From contig JBOFFC010000100.1 in NCBI GenBank assembly GCA_051648405.1, positions 1 through 32,333 on the forward strand: a stretch of 32,333 nucleotides of DNA, written 5' to 3'. How positions within the stretch are numbered: position 1 is the stretch's first letter; every line of letters starts with the position of its first letter. Below, piece by piece: positions 6,919-14,974 of the stretch. A program made the position numbers and the translations under genes. This stretch comes from JBOFFC01 sp051648405 (GTDB lineage: Bacteria; Planctomycetota; Planctomycetia; Pirellulales; Lacipirellulaceae). Under the pieces are notes generated by a model, which was given only the letters and a program-made list of their open reading frames with translations, had not been told where the DNA came from and made no database searches.

Positions 6919-7779
6919 ATGTCGTCGCGCCTCGTCTCGATCAACGGCAAGCTCGTCCCCGCCGCCGAGGCGACGGTCAGCGTCTTCGACCACGGGCTGC
7001 TGTACGGCGACGGCGTGTTCGAGGGGATGCGCGTCTACGGCGGCAAGGTGTTCCGCCTCGCCGAGCACGTCGAGCGGCTGTTCGAGTCGGCCCGTGCGAT
7101 CGCCCTCACGATGCCGATCGACGAGGCCGCGATGGCCGCCGCCACCAGCGCGACGGTCGCGGCGAACGACCTCGCCGAGGGCTACGTGCGGCTCGTCGTG
7201 ACGCGCGGCGCCGGCACGTTGGGGCTCGACCCCAACCGCTGCAGCAACCCACAGGTCATCATCATCGCCGATACGATCACGATGTACCCCGCCGAGTTCT
7301 ACGAGAACGGCATGGCGATCATCACGTCGAGCGTGATCCGCAACCACCCGGCGGCCCTCAGCCCGCGGATTAAGAGCCTCAACTACCTCAACAACATCCT
7401 GGCCAAGCTCGAAGGCCTGCAAGCGGGCTGCGTCGAGGCGCTGATGCTGAACCACAAAGGCGAAGTCGCCGAGTGCACGGGGGACAACATCTTCCTGGTG
7501 AAGCGCGGCGAGCTGCTCACGCCGCCGCTCGACGCGGGGATCCTGGCGGGCGTGACGCGCGACGTCGTGCTCGAGCTGGCCGTCGAGGCCGGCATCGTCG
7601 CGCGGGAAACGCCCCTCACCAAGCACGACGTCTACATCGCCGACGAGGTGTTCCTCACCGGCAGCGCCGCCGAGGTCGTCCCGGTCGTGAAGGTCGATAG
7701 CCGCACGATCGGCGACGGAAAGCCGGGCCCCGTGACGAAGCTCCTCAAGGAACGCTTCGCCAAAGCGGTCCGCGCGTAG
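6919..7779 (+). CDS. ilvE: Class IV aminotransferase, probable branched-chain aminotransferase
   Basis: This 286-aa PLP enzyme transfers amino groups between branched-chain amino acids and 2-oxoglutarate in the cytoplasm. The N-terminal fold-type IV signature is visible (VSVFDHGLLYGDGVFEGMR). The PLP-binding lysine is Lys152 in PRIKSLNYLNNILAK, and the cofactor-contacting Glu lies in AECTGDNIF. The KSLNYLNN version is the one seen in IlvE-like enzymes rather than in D-amino-acid transaminase or 4-amino-4-deoxychorismate lyase, though these relatives cannot be fully excluded. Length is typical. The ATG at 6919 has no Shine-Dalgarno and follows a heptad repeat. It is followed by a convergent minus-strand gene 47 bp away, so it is probably monocistronic. 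Confidence 0.88.
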   Translation: MSSRLVSINGKLVPAAEATVSVFDHGLLYGDGVFEGMRVYGGKVFRLAEHVERLFESARAIALTMPIDEAAMAAATSATVAANDLAEGYVRLVVTRGAGTLGLDPNRCSNPQVIIIADTITMYPAEFYENGMAIITSSVIRNHPAALSPRIKSLNYLNNILAKLEGLQAGCVEALMLNHKGEVAECTGDNIFLVKRGELLTPPLDAGILAGVTRDVVLELAVEAGIVARETPLTKHDVYIADEVFLTGSAAEVVPVVKVDSRTIGDGKPGPVTKLLKERFAKAVRA

Positions 7780-7826
7780 CCGCCAGTCGCTCGCGGCTCA
7801 GCGTGTGGGCGAAGCGGCCCCGCGCG

Positions 7827-8606
7827 TCAGTCCCGCGAAGCGGCAAGCCGGCTGTCGCTCGCGGCGTGGAACGTAGCGTTGTCGACCTCGGTGAACTCGC
7901 TGACTTGCAGCGACACCGATTCGATCCGCTCGCGGTCCTTCTTCGAGAGGATCCACGTCACCAGGTGCTCGGCGCGTAGCGAAGGCTCGTTGTCGATCGC
8001 CCCGTTGTACAGCTCAACCTCGATCGGCACGATGTTCCGCTTGGCGAGCGCCTCGTTCACCAGCAGCCGCGGCCCGGGCGGGACACCCGCTTCGATCAGC
8101 GTGTGGAGCTGCGCGAACGCGTCGAGGAACGCCGTGAGCTCGGCCATCGCTTCGGGGCTGGCGACCGGCATGGTGAGCAGGCGGTAGCTCATCCGCTCGC
8201 TGGTCATCTTCAGCTCGCCCGTCGCGGCGTCGAACGTCTGCTCGAACTTCGGGTCGCCGGTGAACCGAAGGAACGGGTCGTTTTGCAGCGCCGCCCAGCG
8301 GCGCAGTTTGTTCATGGCGACGGCCACCTTGTCGGCGCCAATGCGGGTCCGCTCACGGCGCTCGGTGTCGAGCAGCACGAACCAGCCCGGCTTGTCGGCC
8401 ACGCCGGGGCGGAAGACGGTCACCCGGTCGTCGGCGTCGCGGAAGTCGTACGCAGCGCCCCCGGAGAAGAGCGTGACGCTCTCCGACAGGGGCTCTTCGT
8501 CCCCGGCGGCGTAGACGCGGGTCTCGATGCGGAACTCGGCCGCGAACGCCGGCGCCAGCACGACAAAGGCGAGCGAGGCGAGAAACAGTGCAAGCAACGA
8601 ACGCAT
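7827..8606 (-). CDS. Secreted or periplasmic protein of unknown function
   Basis: The 259-aa product begins with a clear signal peptide (MRSLLALFLASLAFVVLAPAFA followed by AEF), so it is exported. The mature part contains short motifs such as FRIETRVYAAGDEEPLSESV, AYDFRDADDRVTVF and FVLLDTERRERTRI, which look like a beta-sandwich followed by a helical region (about 100-210). I recognise it only as a planctomycete conserved hypothetical; no catalytic motif stands out. It is convergent with the aminotransferase gene. It is separated by 297 bp from the next minus-strand gene, whose terminator lies between them, so it should have its own promoter. Confidence 0.75.
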   Translation of the reverse strand: MRSLLALFLASLAFVVLAPAFAAEFRIETRVYAAGDEEPLSESVTLFSGGAAYDFRDADDRVTVFRPGVADKPGWFVLLDTERRERTRIGADKVAVAMNKLRRWAALQNDPFLRFTGDPKFEQTFDAATGELKMTSERMSYRLLTMPVASPEAMAELTAFLDAFAQLHTLIEAGVPPGPRLLVNEALAKRNIVPIEVELYNGAIDNEPSLRAEHLVTWILSKKDRERIESVSLQVSEFTEVDNATFHAASDSRLAASRD

Positions 8607-8831
8607 AGCGGGCGCCTTCCAGCGGTCCGGGCCAAAGCGGATTCGCGAAGGACCGTAGCATCGCCCGACCGCCGAGCAAAGAGCGAAACGCGGCGAAGGC
8701 CCCGGAGCGACCTGGGCCCGACGCGGGTCTCACTCTGGGCTCAAGGCTGGCGAGCAGCCGAAGTCTTCCGTGCTGCGTTGCTTCGCGACGCTAGCAGCTC
8801 GCATCTTCCGACTGAAAGCACACACAAACGA

Positions 8832-8870
8832 CGAAGCCCACGCCCCTCAAGAGGAGGGACGCGGGCTTCG
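8832..8870 (-). terminator. Rho-independent-like terminator of the PEP-CTERM gene at 8904
   Basis: A long imperfect hairpin (outer 8 bp CGAAGCCC/GGGCTTCG perfect, inner stem with mismatches) lies 34 bp after the stop codon. It is followed on the minus strand by a moderately T-rich stretch. Confidence 0.7.
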
Positions 8871-8903
8871 TTCGTGGGGTGGTCGTTGCTGGACTCGGGC
8901 CGA

Positions 8904-9680
8904 TCAGCTGCGACGACGGAGGAACCCGACGGCGCCGACAACGGCCAGCAGAGCGGCGGCCGGCTCGGGGATCACGTTGTCGGGGTCGAGCGGACCCCCC
9001 GGCGTGATATTGAGGTCCTTCTTCGCGAGGAACGCGATCGACTGCGCTTCGCTCAAAGCGACGAGCGTATTGTTGATCACGATCTCACCCTTGGTCACGC
9101 CGAGCGAGAAGCCGGCGTGACCGTTCGTGACGAGCGCCGGTCCGAGGTCGATCAGCAACGCGGCCGACCAGGGTTGGTTCAGGCCGGGGTTGGCGACCAG
9201 GTTCTTGTTAAACGCCGCCGAGGCGACAACGTTGAACGGGGTGACGGCGAGTCCGTCCACTTGAAGCACGGTCACCTTGGCGAACAGGCCGTAGGAAACG
9301 TTCGTAGCGGCGGTGCCGACACCGGTGAGCGTGAAGTCACCCGACTCGTTGATGACCAGTGACGTCAGGCCGGTGCCCAGCAGGGTCGTGAAGCCCGAAT
9401 TGAGCTGGCCATCGGTGATGTCGGGGACACCGCCGGCAGAAGAGGCGCCGAACGCGGTGGGGTCGAAGTCGAGAAGGTTGACGACGACATCCGGGGCGTT
9501 GTAGAGCGGCGGGGTGTCACTGGCGGTTGATTCGGTCACGTTGGTGTACTCGACGACACCACCGCCACCAAAATCGTTGACAGACCCGTAGTTGATCGGC
9601 GCAGCCTGAGCTGCGGCCGCGATCGTGAGGCTCAAGGCCCCGGCCACGCTGCGTAGCAGCGCGGCGGTTGTGCACTTCAT
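8904..9680 (-). CDS. PEP-CTERM secreted protein, copy 1 of a tandem pair
   Basis: This 258-aa exported protein has a signal peptide (about residues 1-27, ending IAAAAQA), a beta-rich body and a C-terminal PEP-CTERM signal (VIPEPAAALLAVVGAVGF followed by LRRRS). The body begins INYGSVNDFGGGGVVEYT and aligns along its whole length with the neighbouring 257-aa product at 10060-10833. Shared blocks include LDFDP.GFGASS, ITDGQLN, NYGLFAKVT, NPGLNQPW and AFLAKKD, so the two arose by duplication. A Shine-Dalgarno-like GGAGTAGGAAC precedes the ATG. Function is unknown; family behaviour suggests sorting to the cell surface or matrix by an exosortase system located elsewhere. Confidence 0.87.
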   Translation of the reverse strand: MKCTTAALLRSVAGALSLTIAAAAQAAPINYGSVNDFGGGGVVEYTNVTESTASDTPPLYNAPDVVVNLLDFDPTAFGASSAGGVPDITDGQLNSGFTTLLGTGLTSLVINESGDFTLTGVGTAATNVSYGLFAKVTVLQVDGLAVTPFNVVASAAFNKNLVANPGLNQPWSAALLIDLGPALVTNGHAGFSLGVTKGEIVINNTLVALSEAQSIAFLAKKDLNITPGGPLDPDNVIPEPAAALLAVVGAVGFLRRRS

Positions 9681-10059
9681 TAGTTCCTACTCCGTTGTTG
9701 CGCGACGAAAAGACAGGGGTGCGGAATCGGTAAACGAAATCGTCTCGCAACCTTGCGTGACTGGTGAGCTGGTGAGACGGAGGCTTTCCGAACTTGGCAC
9801 TCCGACCCACGTCACTCATTGAAGCCTCCCCGTTCGCCCGACGCAACCGATTTCAGCGGTTTTTCCTCGACACCTACGAATCTTCACGAAACAGGCACGT
9901 TCACCCGTCCCTACGCTCCCGAGGGCGCCCAGAGCCCTGCCGCCGGCCCCCAGAGCCCCGAAGCCCACGAAAAAGGCCCCCCCTCGAGCGTTTCGAGGGG
10001 GGGCCTGGTAAGTACTCGGCTAGGCCCGGGGGAGGGTGATTCCCGAGAGACCAACCCTC
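9681..10059. other. 379-bp spacer between the tandem PEP-CTERM genes
   Basis: It holds the leader of the downstream copy near 9681-9720 and the terminator of the upstream copy at 9974-10006. No conserved coding sequence was seen in the remainder. Short ORFs here have no recognisable features. Confidence 0.6.
9974..10006 (-). terminator. Strong rho-independent terminator of the PEP-CTERM gene at 10060
   Basis: A perfect 14-bp stem (AGGCCCCCCCTCGA and its complement) with a 5-nt loop is followed on the minus strand by TTTTT. It lies 53 bp after the stop codon. Confidence 0.92.
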
Positions 10060-10833
10060 TCAGCCGCGGCGACGCAGGCCGCAGACGGAGGCAGCGGCCA
10101 ACAGCAGGGCCGTCGAGGGCTCGGGGATGAAGCCCGAGTCGTCCAGCGGGACCGTGTCGATGTAGATGTCCTTCTTCGCCAGGAAGGCCAGCGAACCGGC
10201 CTCGCTCGTCGCGACCAGCGTGTTGTTCAGCACGAACTCGGCCTTGGTGACCACCGAAGTGCCGTAACCAGCGGCGGCCACGGCGGGGCCCAGGTCAATG
10301 AGCAGGCCGGCGCCCCACGGCTGGCTCAAGCCGGGATTGGTAACGAGGTTCATGTTGAACGAGGTCGAGGCGACCACATCAAACGCCGGGACCGCCACGC
10401 CGCTGACCTCGGTGATCGTGACCTTGGCGAACAAGCCGTAGTTGATCCCCGTCGCCATTGTGCCGAGGCCGGCGATCGTGAAGTCCCCCCCCTCGATCAC
10501 CGTCAGGCTGGTAATCCCTTTGCCGGGAGCGACATCAATACCGAAGTTGAGCTGGCCGTCGGTGATGCTGGGGGCGCCACCCGAAGAGGATGCGCCGAAC
10601 CCGATCGGGTCGAAGTCGAGGCGATTGACCACGACATCCGGCGACGAAAAGAGCGGGACGGGGTCCGTCACCGACGACTCGGTAACCTGCGTGTACTCGA
10701 TGATTCCGCCCCCGGCGAAGTCATCAACGTCCCCGTAGTTGATCGAGGCGGCAAACGCCGCGGAACCGCTGCACGCCACAAGGAGGGCGAAGCTGCGGGC
10801 CATGCTCGAAAGCACGGCGATGTGGGTCTTCAT
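10060..10833 (-). CDS. PEP-CTERM secreted protein, copy 2 of a tandem pair
   Basis: The 257-aa product is a full-length paralogue of the neighbouring 258-aa protein. It has a signal peptide (about 1-28), a body beginning INYGDVDDFAGGGIIEYTQV, shared blocks such as VVNRLDFDP, ITDGQLNFG, NYGLFAKVTI, NPGLSQPWGAGLLIDLGPA and LAFLAKKDI, and a C-terminal IPEPSTALLLAAASVCGL followed by RRRG. The last segment is the PEP-CTERM sorting signal. The leader also matches its paralogue: CGGAGTGACCTAATGAA here against CGGAGTAGGAACTAATGAA, so regulation may be shared. Function is unknown; a surface or extracellular matrix role is inferred. Confidence 0.87.
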   Translation of the reverse strand: MKTHIAVLSSMARSFALLVACSGSAAFAASINYGDVDDFAGGGIIEYTQVTESSVTDPVPLFSSPDVVVNRLDFDPIGFGASSSGGAPSITDGQLNFGIDVAPGKGITSLTVIEGGDFTIAGLGTMATGINYGLFAKVTITEVSGVAVPAFDVVASTSFNMNLVTNPGLSQPWGAGLLIDLGPAVAAAGYGTSVVTKAEFVLNNTLVATSEAGSLAFLAKKDIYIDTVPLDDSGFIPEPSTALLLAAASVCGLRRRG

Positions 10834-11171
10834 TAGGTCACTCCGTTAAAGATTCTACGCGGGCTAAGCGATGGAGAAGGTCCCGAAGATAGCCGCCACA
10901 CTGCCCTGCATGACGTTGGAGTCCGCCACGGCCGACTTCCGGCCGGACAAGCGCCCAGATTCGACCGAAGTAGACCGGCGTTTGCACCCCCGTGCAAGGG
11001 TTTTCAGTGAGTTTTCCTAGCGCCCCGGAGTTGGGGTGTGGCTACCCACATCGCTAACCGATTGCCCTTCAACGGCTTACGCGCCGTGGAATAACTTGGG
11101 GCGGCGACCAAAAACAATCTGCGCAGCGGCCCCAGGCGTGTCCGGCCGCCGACCAGAATGCCCCTTCCGGT
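10834..11171. other. 338-bp spacer before the PEP-CTERM pair
   Basis: It contains the start region of the gene at 10833 (a possible minus-strand -10, TAGAAT, at 10857-10852) and the 3' side of the gene at 11172. No gene, clear terminator or repeat was found in the rest. Confidence 0.5.
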
Positions 11172-12962
11172 TCACTTGAACAGCGACCCCCCCTTCGGGA
11201 TCGAGGTCCCCAGACGCTCGAACGACAGCGAGCCGCTTCCAAAGCCCCCGCCCCCCAGCCCCGCTAGCTGGCCGATCAGGTCGCGCGGGGCGGCGAGCTC
11301 GGCGGTGGCGCCAGCAGTCGCTTCGGCGAGCTTGGCGTCGAGCGCCGCGACCTTCTCGTCGATCTTCGCCCGGGCGCCAGCGGCGACACGCTCCGCCTCG
11401 CCTTCGACCAGGCGGTTGACCGACCGCTGCATCGACTCCGCGACCGCGGGGCCGAGGGTCGACCAGAGCTTGACTGTTGGCCGCTTCACGGTCCCGCCGA
11501 GCGTGACGCGGGTCGCCGCTTGGGGCAGGTCGGCCATCGACTCGGCGATCGCCTTGCGGAGCCGCTCGCCGAACTCCCCACCCGCAAGCTGGACCTGCGG
11601 CGTGAGCGAGACGTTGTCTTGAATGACCTGCAGCTCGCCCGAGAGCTCGTCCCCCTCGACAACGAGGCTCAGCGACAAGCTCCCACGGCTGGGGGCCATC
11701 GCGAAGCGGAATTTCTCGCCGGCGCCGAGTGTGGCGGCGGGGGTCGCGAACGAGGGGCAATCGACCAGGAACTCGTCGCGCGCGACGTCGGTTGTCCGGT
11801 CGAGGATCGCCCGGACCTCGAAAGGGGTCGGCCCACTCGCCTTGATCGCCAGTCTCGTCGGCGCGCCGTGCAGACCGGGCTCGGTGGTCAGGTCGGTGAT
11901 CGTGCCGGCGAAGTCCGACGGAACGCCCGAGATCGTCGCCACGCCCGAAAGCTCCAGCGCTCGGATCAGGTAGTCGGGACGATCGGTGACACCGACAAAG
12001 CGAACATCGACGCCGCGCGCCCGCTCGACGAGGCGTGCATCGACCTTCTTCGACGGGTACGCCTCGCGGAGCCACTGCACCCACCCCATCAGCTCCCCTA
12101 GCGGACCGGTGACCCGTTCGCCGACGAGGTACGTGGTGAGCGAGTCCGAGTCGAGCTGATTCGCTTGCAGCCGCTTGCGCAGCAGGGCCTCGTCTTGGCG
12201 GCGAGCCTCGGCCAGCCGTCCGCGATCCCCCTGCATCTCGGTCGGCAGCCCGTTGAGCTCGGCTTGCAAACCACGCAGCCGCGATTCGAGCCCCTTCGCA
12301 CGGGCCGGCAAGCCGGCCAGGAACTCGGCCCCGCGCAGCGGGTTCCGCTTCGCCTCCTTGGCGTCGTCGCGGATCTGCCGCGCATCGACCTCGAGTTGCT
12401 TCGCGCGTGCGCGGAGGTCCTCGTAGCGCGCGGGCCAGCGGTCGGCCATCTCCTGGGCGAGGCGGACCGACGCGAACTGGTCGGCCGCGTCGAGCGATAG
12501 CTTTTCACCAACGTCGGCGAGCCACGCCTCGGCGGCGTCGGCGCCCCCGGGGAACCAGCCGAGCGGGTCGGACGATCCCGCCGCGGGTTCGGCGACGGGG
12601 AGCTCCCCCGACTCGGTGCGCGGCGTGCCGAATTTCAGCCCGCTCACGACGCCGTGGCTAGCGACCACTTGGCCACGGAGCAGCGAGCCCGACTCGAAGT
12701 CGAGCTCGATCCGCTCGACATCGACGGCGTTCTCCATCGGCTTGCTGGGGTTCGCGAACCTCACGCCGGCAATCGATGCGTGGGCGTGCCGCAGCGAGAC
12801 GACCGATCGATCGACCTCGACCCGCGCCCCGACCGCGGCTTGGCCGCCGTGGACGATCCCCAGACGGATCGCCAGCCCGGCGAGGTACTCGATCCCGAAG
12901 TACAGCGCGACCAGTAGCACGAGCCGCGGCAGGACCCAGCTCCAGCGGACGAAGCGACTCAT
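11172..12962 (-). CDS. TIGR03545-like protein, AsmA-flavoured envelope protein
   Basis: This 596-aa protein has an N-terminal membrane anchor (about 8-35, WSWVLPRLVLLVALYFGIEY). A domain resembling the start of AsmA/DUF748 proteins follows (VSLRHAHASIAGVRFANPSK). Then comes a long charged helical stretch (about 150-270, rich in RARAKQLEVDARQ-type heptads) and another beta-rich region (about 330-520). A helical C-terminus ends in GGSLFK. With its upstream partner it matches the paired families TIGR03545/TIGR03546, a two-gene unit found in a minority of bacteria with outer membranes and without assigned function. An ATGA overlap with the partner gene indicates coupling. I infer an envelope role, for example in lipid or outer-membrane handling, from the AsmA-like features only. 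Confidence 0.75.
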   Translation of the reverse strand: MSRFVRWSWVLPRLVLLVALYFGIEYLAGLAIRLGIVHGGQAAVGARVEVDRSVVSLRHAHASIAGVRFANPSKPMENAVDVERIELDFESGSLLRGQVVASHGVVSGLKFGTPRTESGELPVAEPAAGSSDPLGWFPGGADAAEAWLADVGEKLSLDAADQFASVRLAQEMADRWPARYEDLRARAKQLEVDARQIRDDAKEAKRNPLRGAEFLAGLPARAKGLESRLRGLQAELNGLPTEMQGDRGRLAEARRQDEALLRKRLQANQLDSDSLTTYLVGERVTGPLGELMGWVQWLREAYPSKKVDARLVERARGVDVRFVGVTDRPDYLIRALELSGVATISGVPSDFAGTITDLTTEPGLHGAPTRLAIKASGPTPFEVRAILDRTTDVARDEFLVDCPSFATPAATLGAGEKFRFAMAPSRGSLSLSLVVEGDELSGELQVIQDNVSLTPQVQLAGGEFGERLRKAIAESMADLPQAATRVTLGGTVKRPTVKLWSTLGPAVAESMQRSVNRLVEGEAERVAAGARAKIDEKVAALDAKLAEATAGATAELAAPRDLIGQLAGLGGGGFGSGSLSFERLGTSIPKGGSLFK

Positions 12963-13477
12963 ACGGCCTCTCCCAACGTTGCGGTCAGCTCAATCCCCAG
13001 CAGCAAGCGGCCAAGCCGGTAACGCGACGCCCAGCGGACGGCCGGCGGGCGGAATCGATCGACGAGCCCCTTCACCACCAGGTAAACGGGGTAGGCCGCG
13101 TAGAACCCCAGCAGGAGCGATCCCACAACGACCGAGTTGTGGAAACCCCACCACGGCCCGAGGGGCGCCTCGTAGACCGCGGCGTAGGTCGATTGCATCG
13201 GCGAGAGCGTCAGTAACCACAGGCCCAGCCTGTGCGACCACGGGTCGGCGAAGTGGGCGAGCGAACCGACCATAGCCGCCATCAGCAGCCCCATCCCGCG
13301 GTTCACGCGCAGCGCGCAGAGCAGCACGCCGAGCACGACGGCGATCAGCGTGGCCTTCGGCACGAAGCCGAGCATCACGCCGAGCGCGGCGCCGGCGGCC
13401 ACCTGCCGGCTCGAGTAGTTCGACGACAGCACCGACAGCAGCGCGCGCAACGGTCGGGTCAGCCACTCGGCAAACAT
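12959..13477 (-). CDS. TIGR03546-like integral membrane protein
   Basis: The 172-aa product is hydrophobic. An amphipathic start (FAEWLTRPLRALLSVLSSN) is followed by about three membrane segments (VAAGAALGVMLGFVPKATLI; VLGVLLCALRVNRGMGLL; VVVGSLLLGFYAAYPVYLVV). The motif AAGAALGVMLGFVPK resembles DUF2062-type proteins. It precedes and overlaps the 596-aa gene, the conserved order of the TIGR03546-TIGR03545 pair. I chose ATG 13477 over GTG 13480 because AAGGAG lies 6 nt before the ATG. Function is unknown; it presumably forms a membrane complex with its partner. Confidence 0.8.
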   Translation of the reverse strand: MFAEWLTRPLRALLSVLSSNYSSRQVAAGAALGVMLGFVPKATLIAVVLGVLLCALRVNRGMGLLMAAMVGSLAHFADPWSHRLGLWLLTLSPMQSTYAAVYEAPLGPWWGFHNSVVVGSLLLGFYAAYPVYLVVKGLVDRFRPPAVRWASRYRLGRLLLGIELTATLGEAV

Positions 13478-13622
13478 CACCTGCTCCTTGCACAGCGCCC
13501 CGCGGGGCCAGGGACTGCGCGCACCGCGGCGCGCATCGCTACTTGAGTCAATCGACTGATCGCGCTGAACAGCATGAACGAAACGATTGCGCCGACTTTG
13601 CGGCTGCTAGCGACGCCGGCGC

Positions 13623-13780
13623 CTAGCAGCCTGTTGAAAAACGCCTTCGTGGCGTTCTTCAACCTCGCCAAGCTCACGGCCGAGCCGCTCGCGGCTCGCG
13701 AAACCGCTGCGAAAGCGCCTCGGTTTCGACGTCGCCTCCCTGCGACCACGCAGCCTGTCGAAAAGTCAGTAGGCTGCTAG
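13623..13780. mobile_element. Small MITE-like element flanked by CTAG
   Basis: A 150-bp core (13627-13776) begins CAGCCTGTTG and ends AGGCTG, giving 6-bp terminal inverted repeats (CAGCCT/AGGCTG), and is flanked on both sides by CTAG. Inside are a 13-bp hairpin with one mismatch (13633-13663), CGAGCCG/CGGCTCG (13681-13698), CGAAACCG/CGGTTTCG (13699-13728) and a right-end hairpin. No transposase is encoded. The layout fits a non-autonomous element. CTAG could be a 4-bp target duplication, as some IS5-like elements make, but the parent family is not identified. Confidence 0.55.
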
Positions 13781-14736
13781 AGCGCCCGGAGCCAAGCGTC
13801 GTCTGCGGGGGCGAACACTACTTGCTGACGCGGGATCGCGTCGAGGCGAAAGCCGTCGCAGAAGTCGGCGGCGTTCATGGGCCGACGTGGCCCCAGCCCG
13901 CACCACTCGGCGACGAGGCCGATGATCCGCTCGGGACCTATCCCGAGCGCCCGGTACGAGTCGATGCGGCTGTCGCCGTGACGCTTGGCGAGCCGCCTCC
14001 CGTCCTCGCCGACCACCAGCGGCATGTGCCAGTAGCGCGGCCGCTGAGGGCCCGGCGTTGCCTTGAGCCGGTCGTACAGCAGCATCTGTCGTGCGGTCGA
14101 GGCGAGCAGGTCATCGCCGCGCACGACGCAGTCGATCCCCTGCCGGGCGTCGTCTACCACCGTGGCGAGCTGGTAGCTCGGCGCCCCTCCCTTGGTGGCG
14201 ACGAGGAAGTCCCCGACCTCCTGCTGGGGGTTGAACGACTGCCGCCCCGCAAGCTCATCGACGAACTCGATCGCCGCGTCGGGCGTGACCAGCCGCCACG
14301 CGACCTCGGGCGAGGCGAAGTCGGCGGCGCTCGCGATCGCCCCCCGACCCAAAAGCCCGCGGCACGTCCCCGGGTAACGGAGCTCGTGCTCCCCAGCGTG
14401 CGGCGCCGAAAGGCTCGCGGCGAGCATCTGTGCGCGGGTGCAGCGACACGGGTACGCGTCGCCGTGCTCGACCAGGTGGCGTAGCGCTTCGCGGTACGGC
14501 GCCGTGTCGTGCGTCTGGTAGTGGGGCCCCTCGTCCCAGTCGAGCCCCAGCCAGCGGAGCGTCTCGATCGCGTCGCTCGCGGCGCCCGCCTTGATCCGCG
14601 GGCCGTCGAGGTCGTCGATCCGCAGCACGACGCGCCAGCTGTTCTGCCGCGCGAGCGCCCAAGTCACCAGGAACGTCCGCGCGTTCCCCAGGTGCAGGGC
14701 GCCGGTCGGCGACGGGGCGAGGCGGGTGGTGGGCAT
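13777..14736 (-). CDS. gluQ: Glutamyl-Q tRNA(Asp) synthetase
   Basis: This 319-aa GluRS paralogue lacks the anticodon-binding domain. It attaches glutamate to queuosine in the anticodon of tRNA-Asp. The class I motifs are visible: HIGH as HLGN in APSPTGALHLGNARTF, and KMSKS as LAKRHGD. Zinc ligands appear as C97 and C99 (PCRC) with Y121 and C125 (YPGTC), as in the E. coli enzyme. Length is normal (about 300 aa). The ATG at 14736 has no Shine-Dalgarno; the heptad repeat ends immediately before it. The TAG stop lies in the CTAG that borders the MITE-like element, so the element inserted exactly at the end of the gene without harming it. Confidence 0.93.
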   Translation of the reverse strand: MPTTRLAPSPTGALHLGNARTFLVTWALARQNSWRVVLRIDDLDGPRIKAGAASDAIETLRWLGLDWDEGPHYQTHDTAPYREALRHLVEHGDAYPCRCTRAQMLAASLSAPHAGEHELRYPGTCRGLLGRGAIASAADFASPEVAWRLVTPDAAIEFVDELAGRQSFNPQQEVGDFLVATKGGAPSYQLATVVDDARQGIDCVVRGDDLLASTARQMLLYDRLKATPGPQRPRYWHMPLVVGEDGRRLAKRHGDSRIDSYRALGIGPERIIGLVAEWCGLGPRRPMNAADFCDGFRLDAIPRQQVVFAPADDAWLRAL

Positions 14737-14770
14737 TGGTGCTTTCGGCTGTCAGCTATCGGCTCACAGC
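14737..14770. repeat. Heptad repeat directly abutting the gluQ start
   Basis: Read on the minus strand, consecutive 7-bp units AGCCGAT, AGCTGAC, AGCCGAA and AGCACCA end at the ATG of gluQ with no gap. The units match those upstream of the ABC permease. Confidence 0.78.
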
Positions 14771-14787
14771 GAAGCGCGTGACCCGAG

Positions 14788-14807
14788 CCGGGGGCGCCAG
14801 CCCCCGG
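14788..14807. repeat. GC-rich 8-bp hairpin with a GGCGCCAGCC core
   Basis: CCGGGGGC and GCCCCCGG flank a 4-nt loop. The core GGCGCCAGCC is shared with the window-start palindrome. It lies between the divergent gluQ and the orphan gene at 14975. Confidence 0.6.
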
Positions 14808-14974
14808 AGCGCATCGGCGGATGACTGACGCCCGTCGCCGAAAAAACCGGTGCTTGCACTAAACGTACGCTGACGATAGCGTTGCGGTAACCGATCCAAT
14901 GCGGCTCCGCTTAGTGTGGCTTTTCGCCGTCAATTTCTGACTACCGACGCGGCGCCAGACCCTCGTTGATACAC

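Noticed and set aside
9819..10130. Short plus-strand open frames in the PEP-CTERM spacer
   Set aside because: They cross a strong terminator hairpin and have no recognisable domains.
13574..13780. 68-aa plus-strand open frame over the MITE-like element
   Set aside because: It coincides with inverted repeats and has no protein features; the repeat explains the sequence better.
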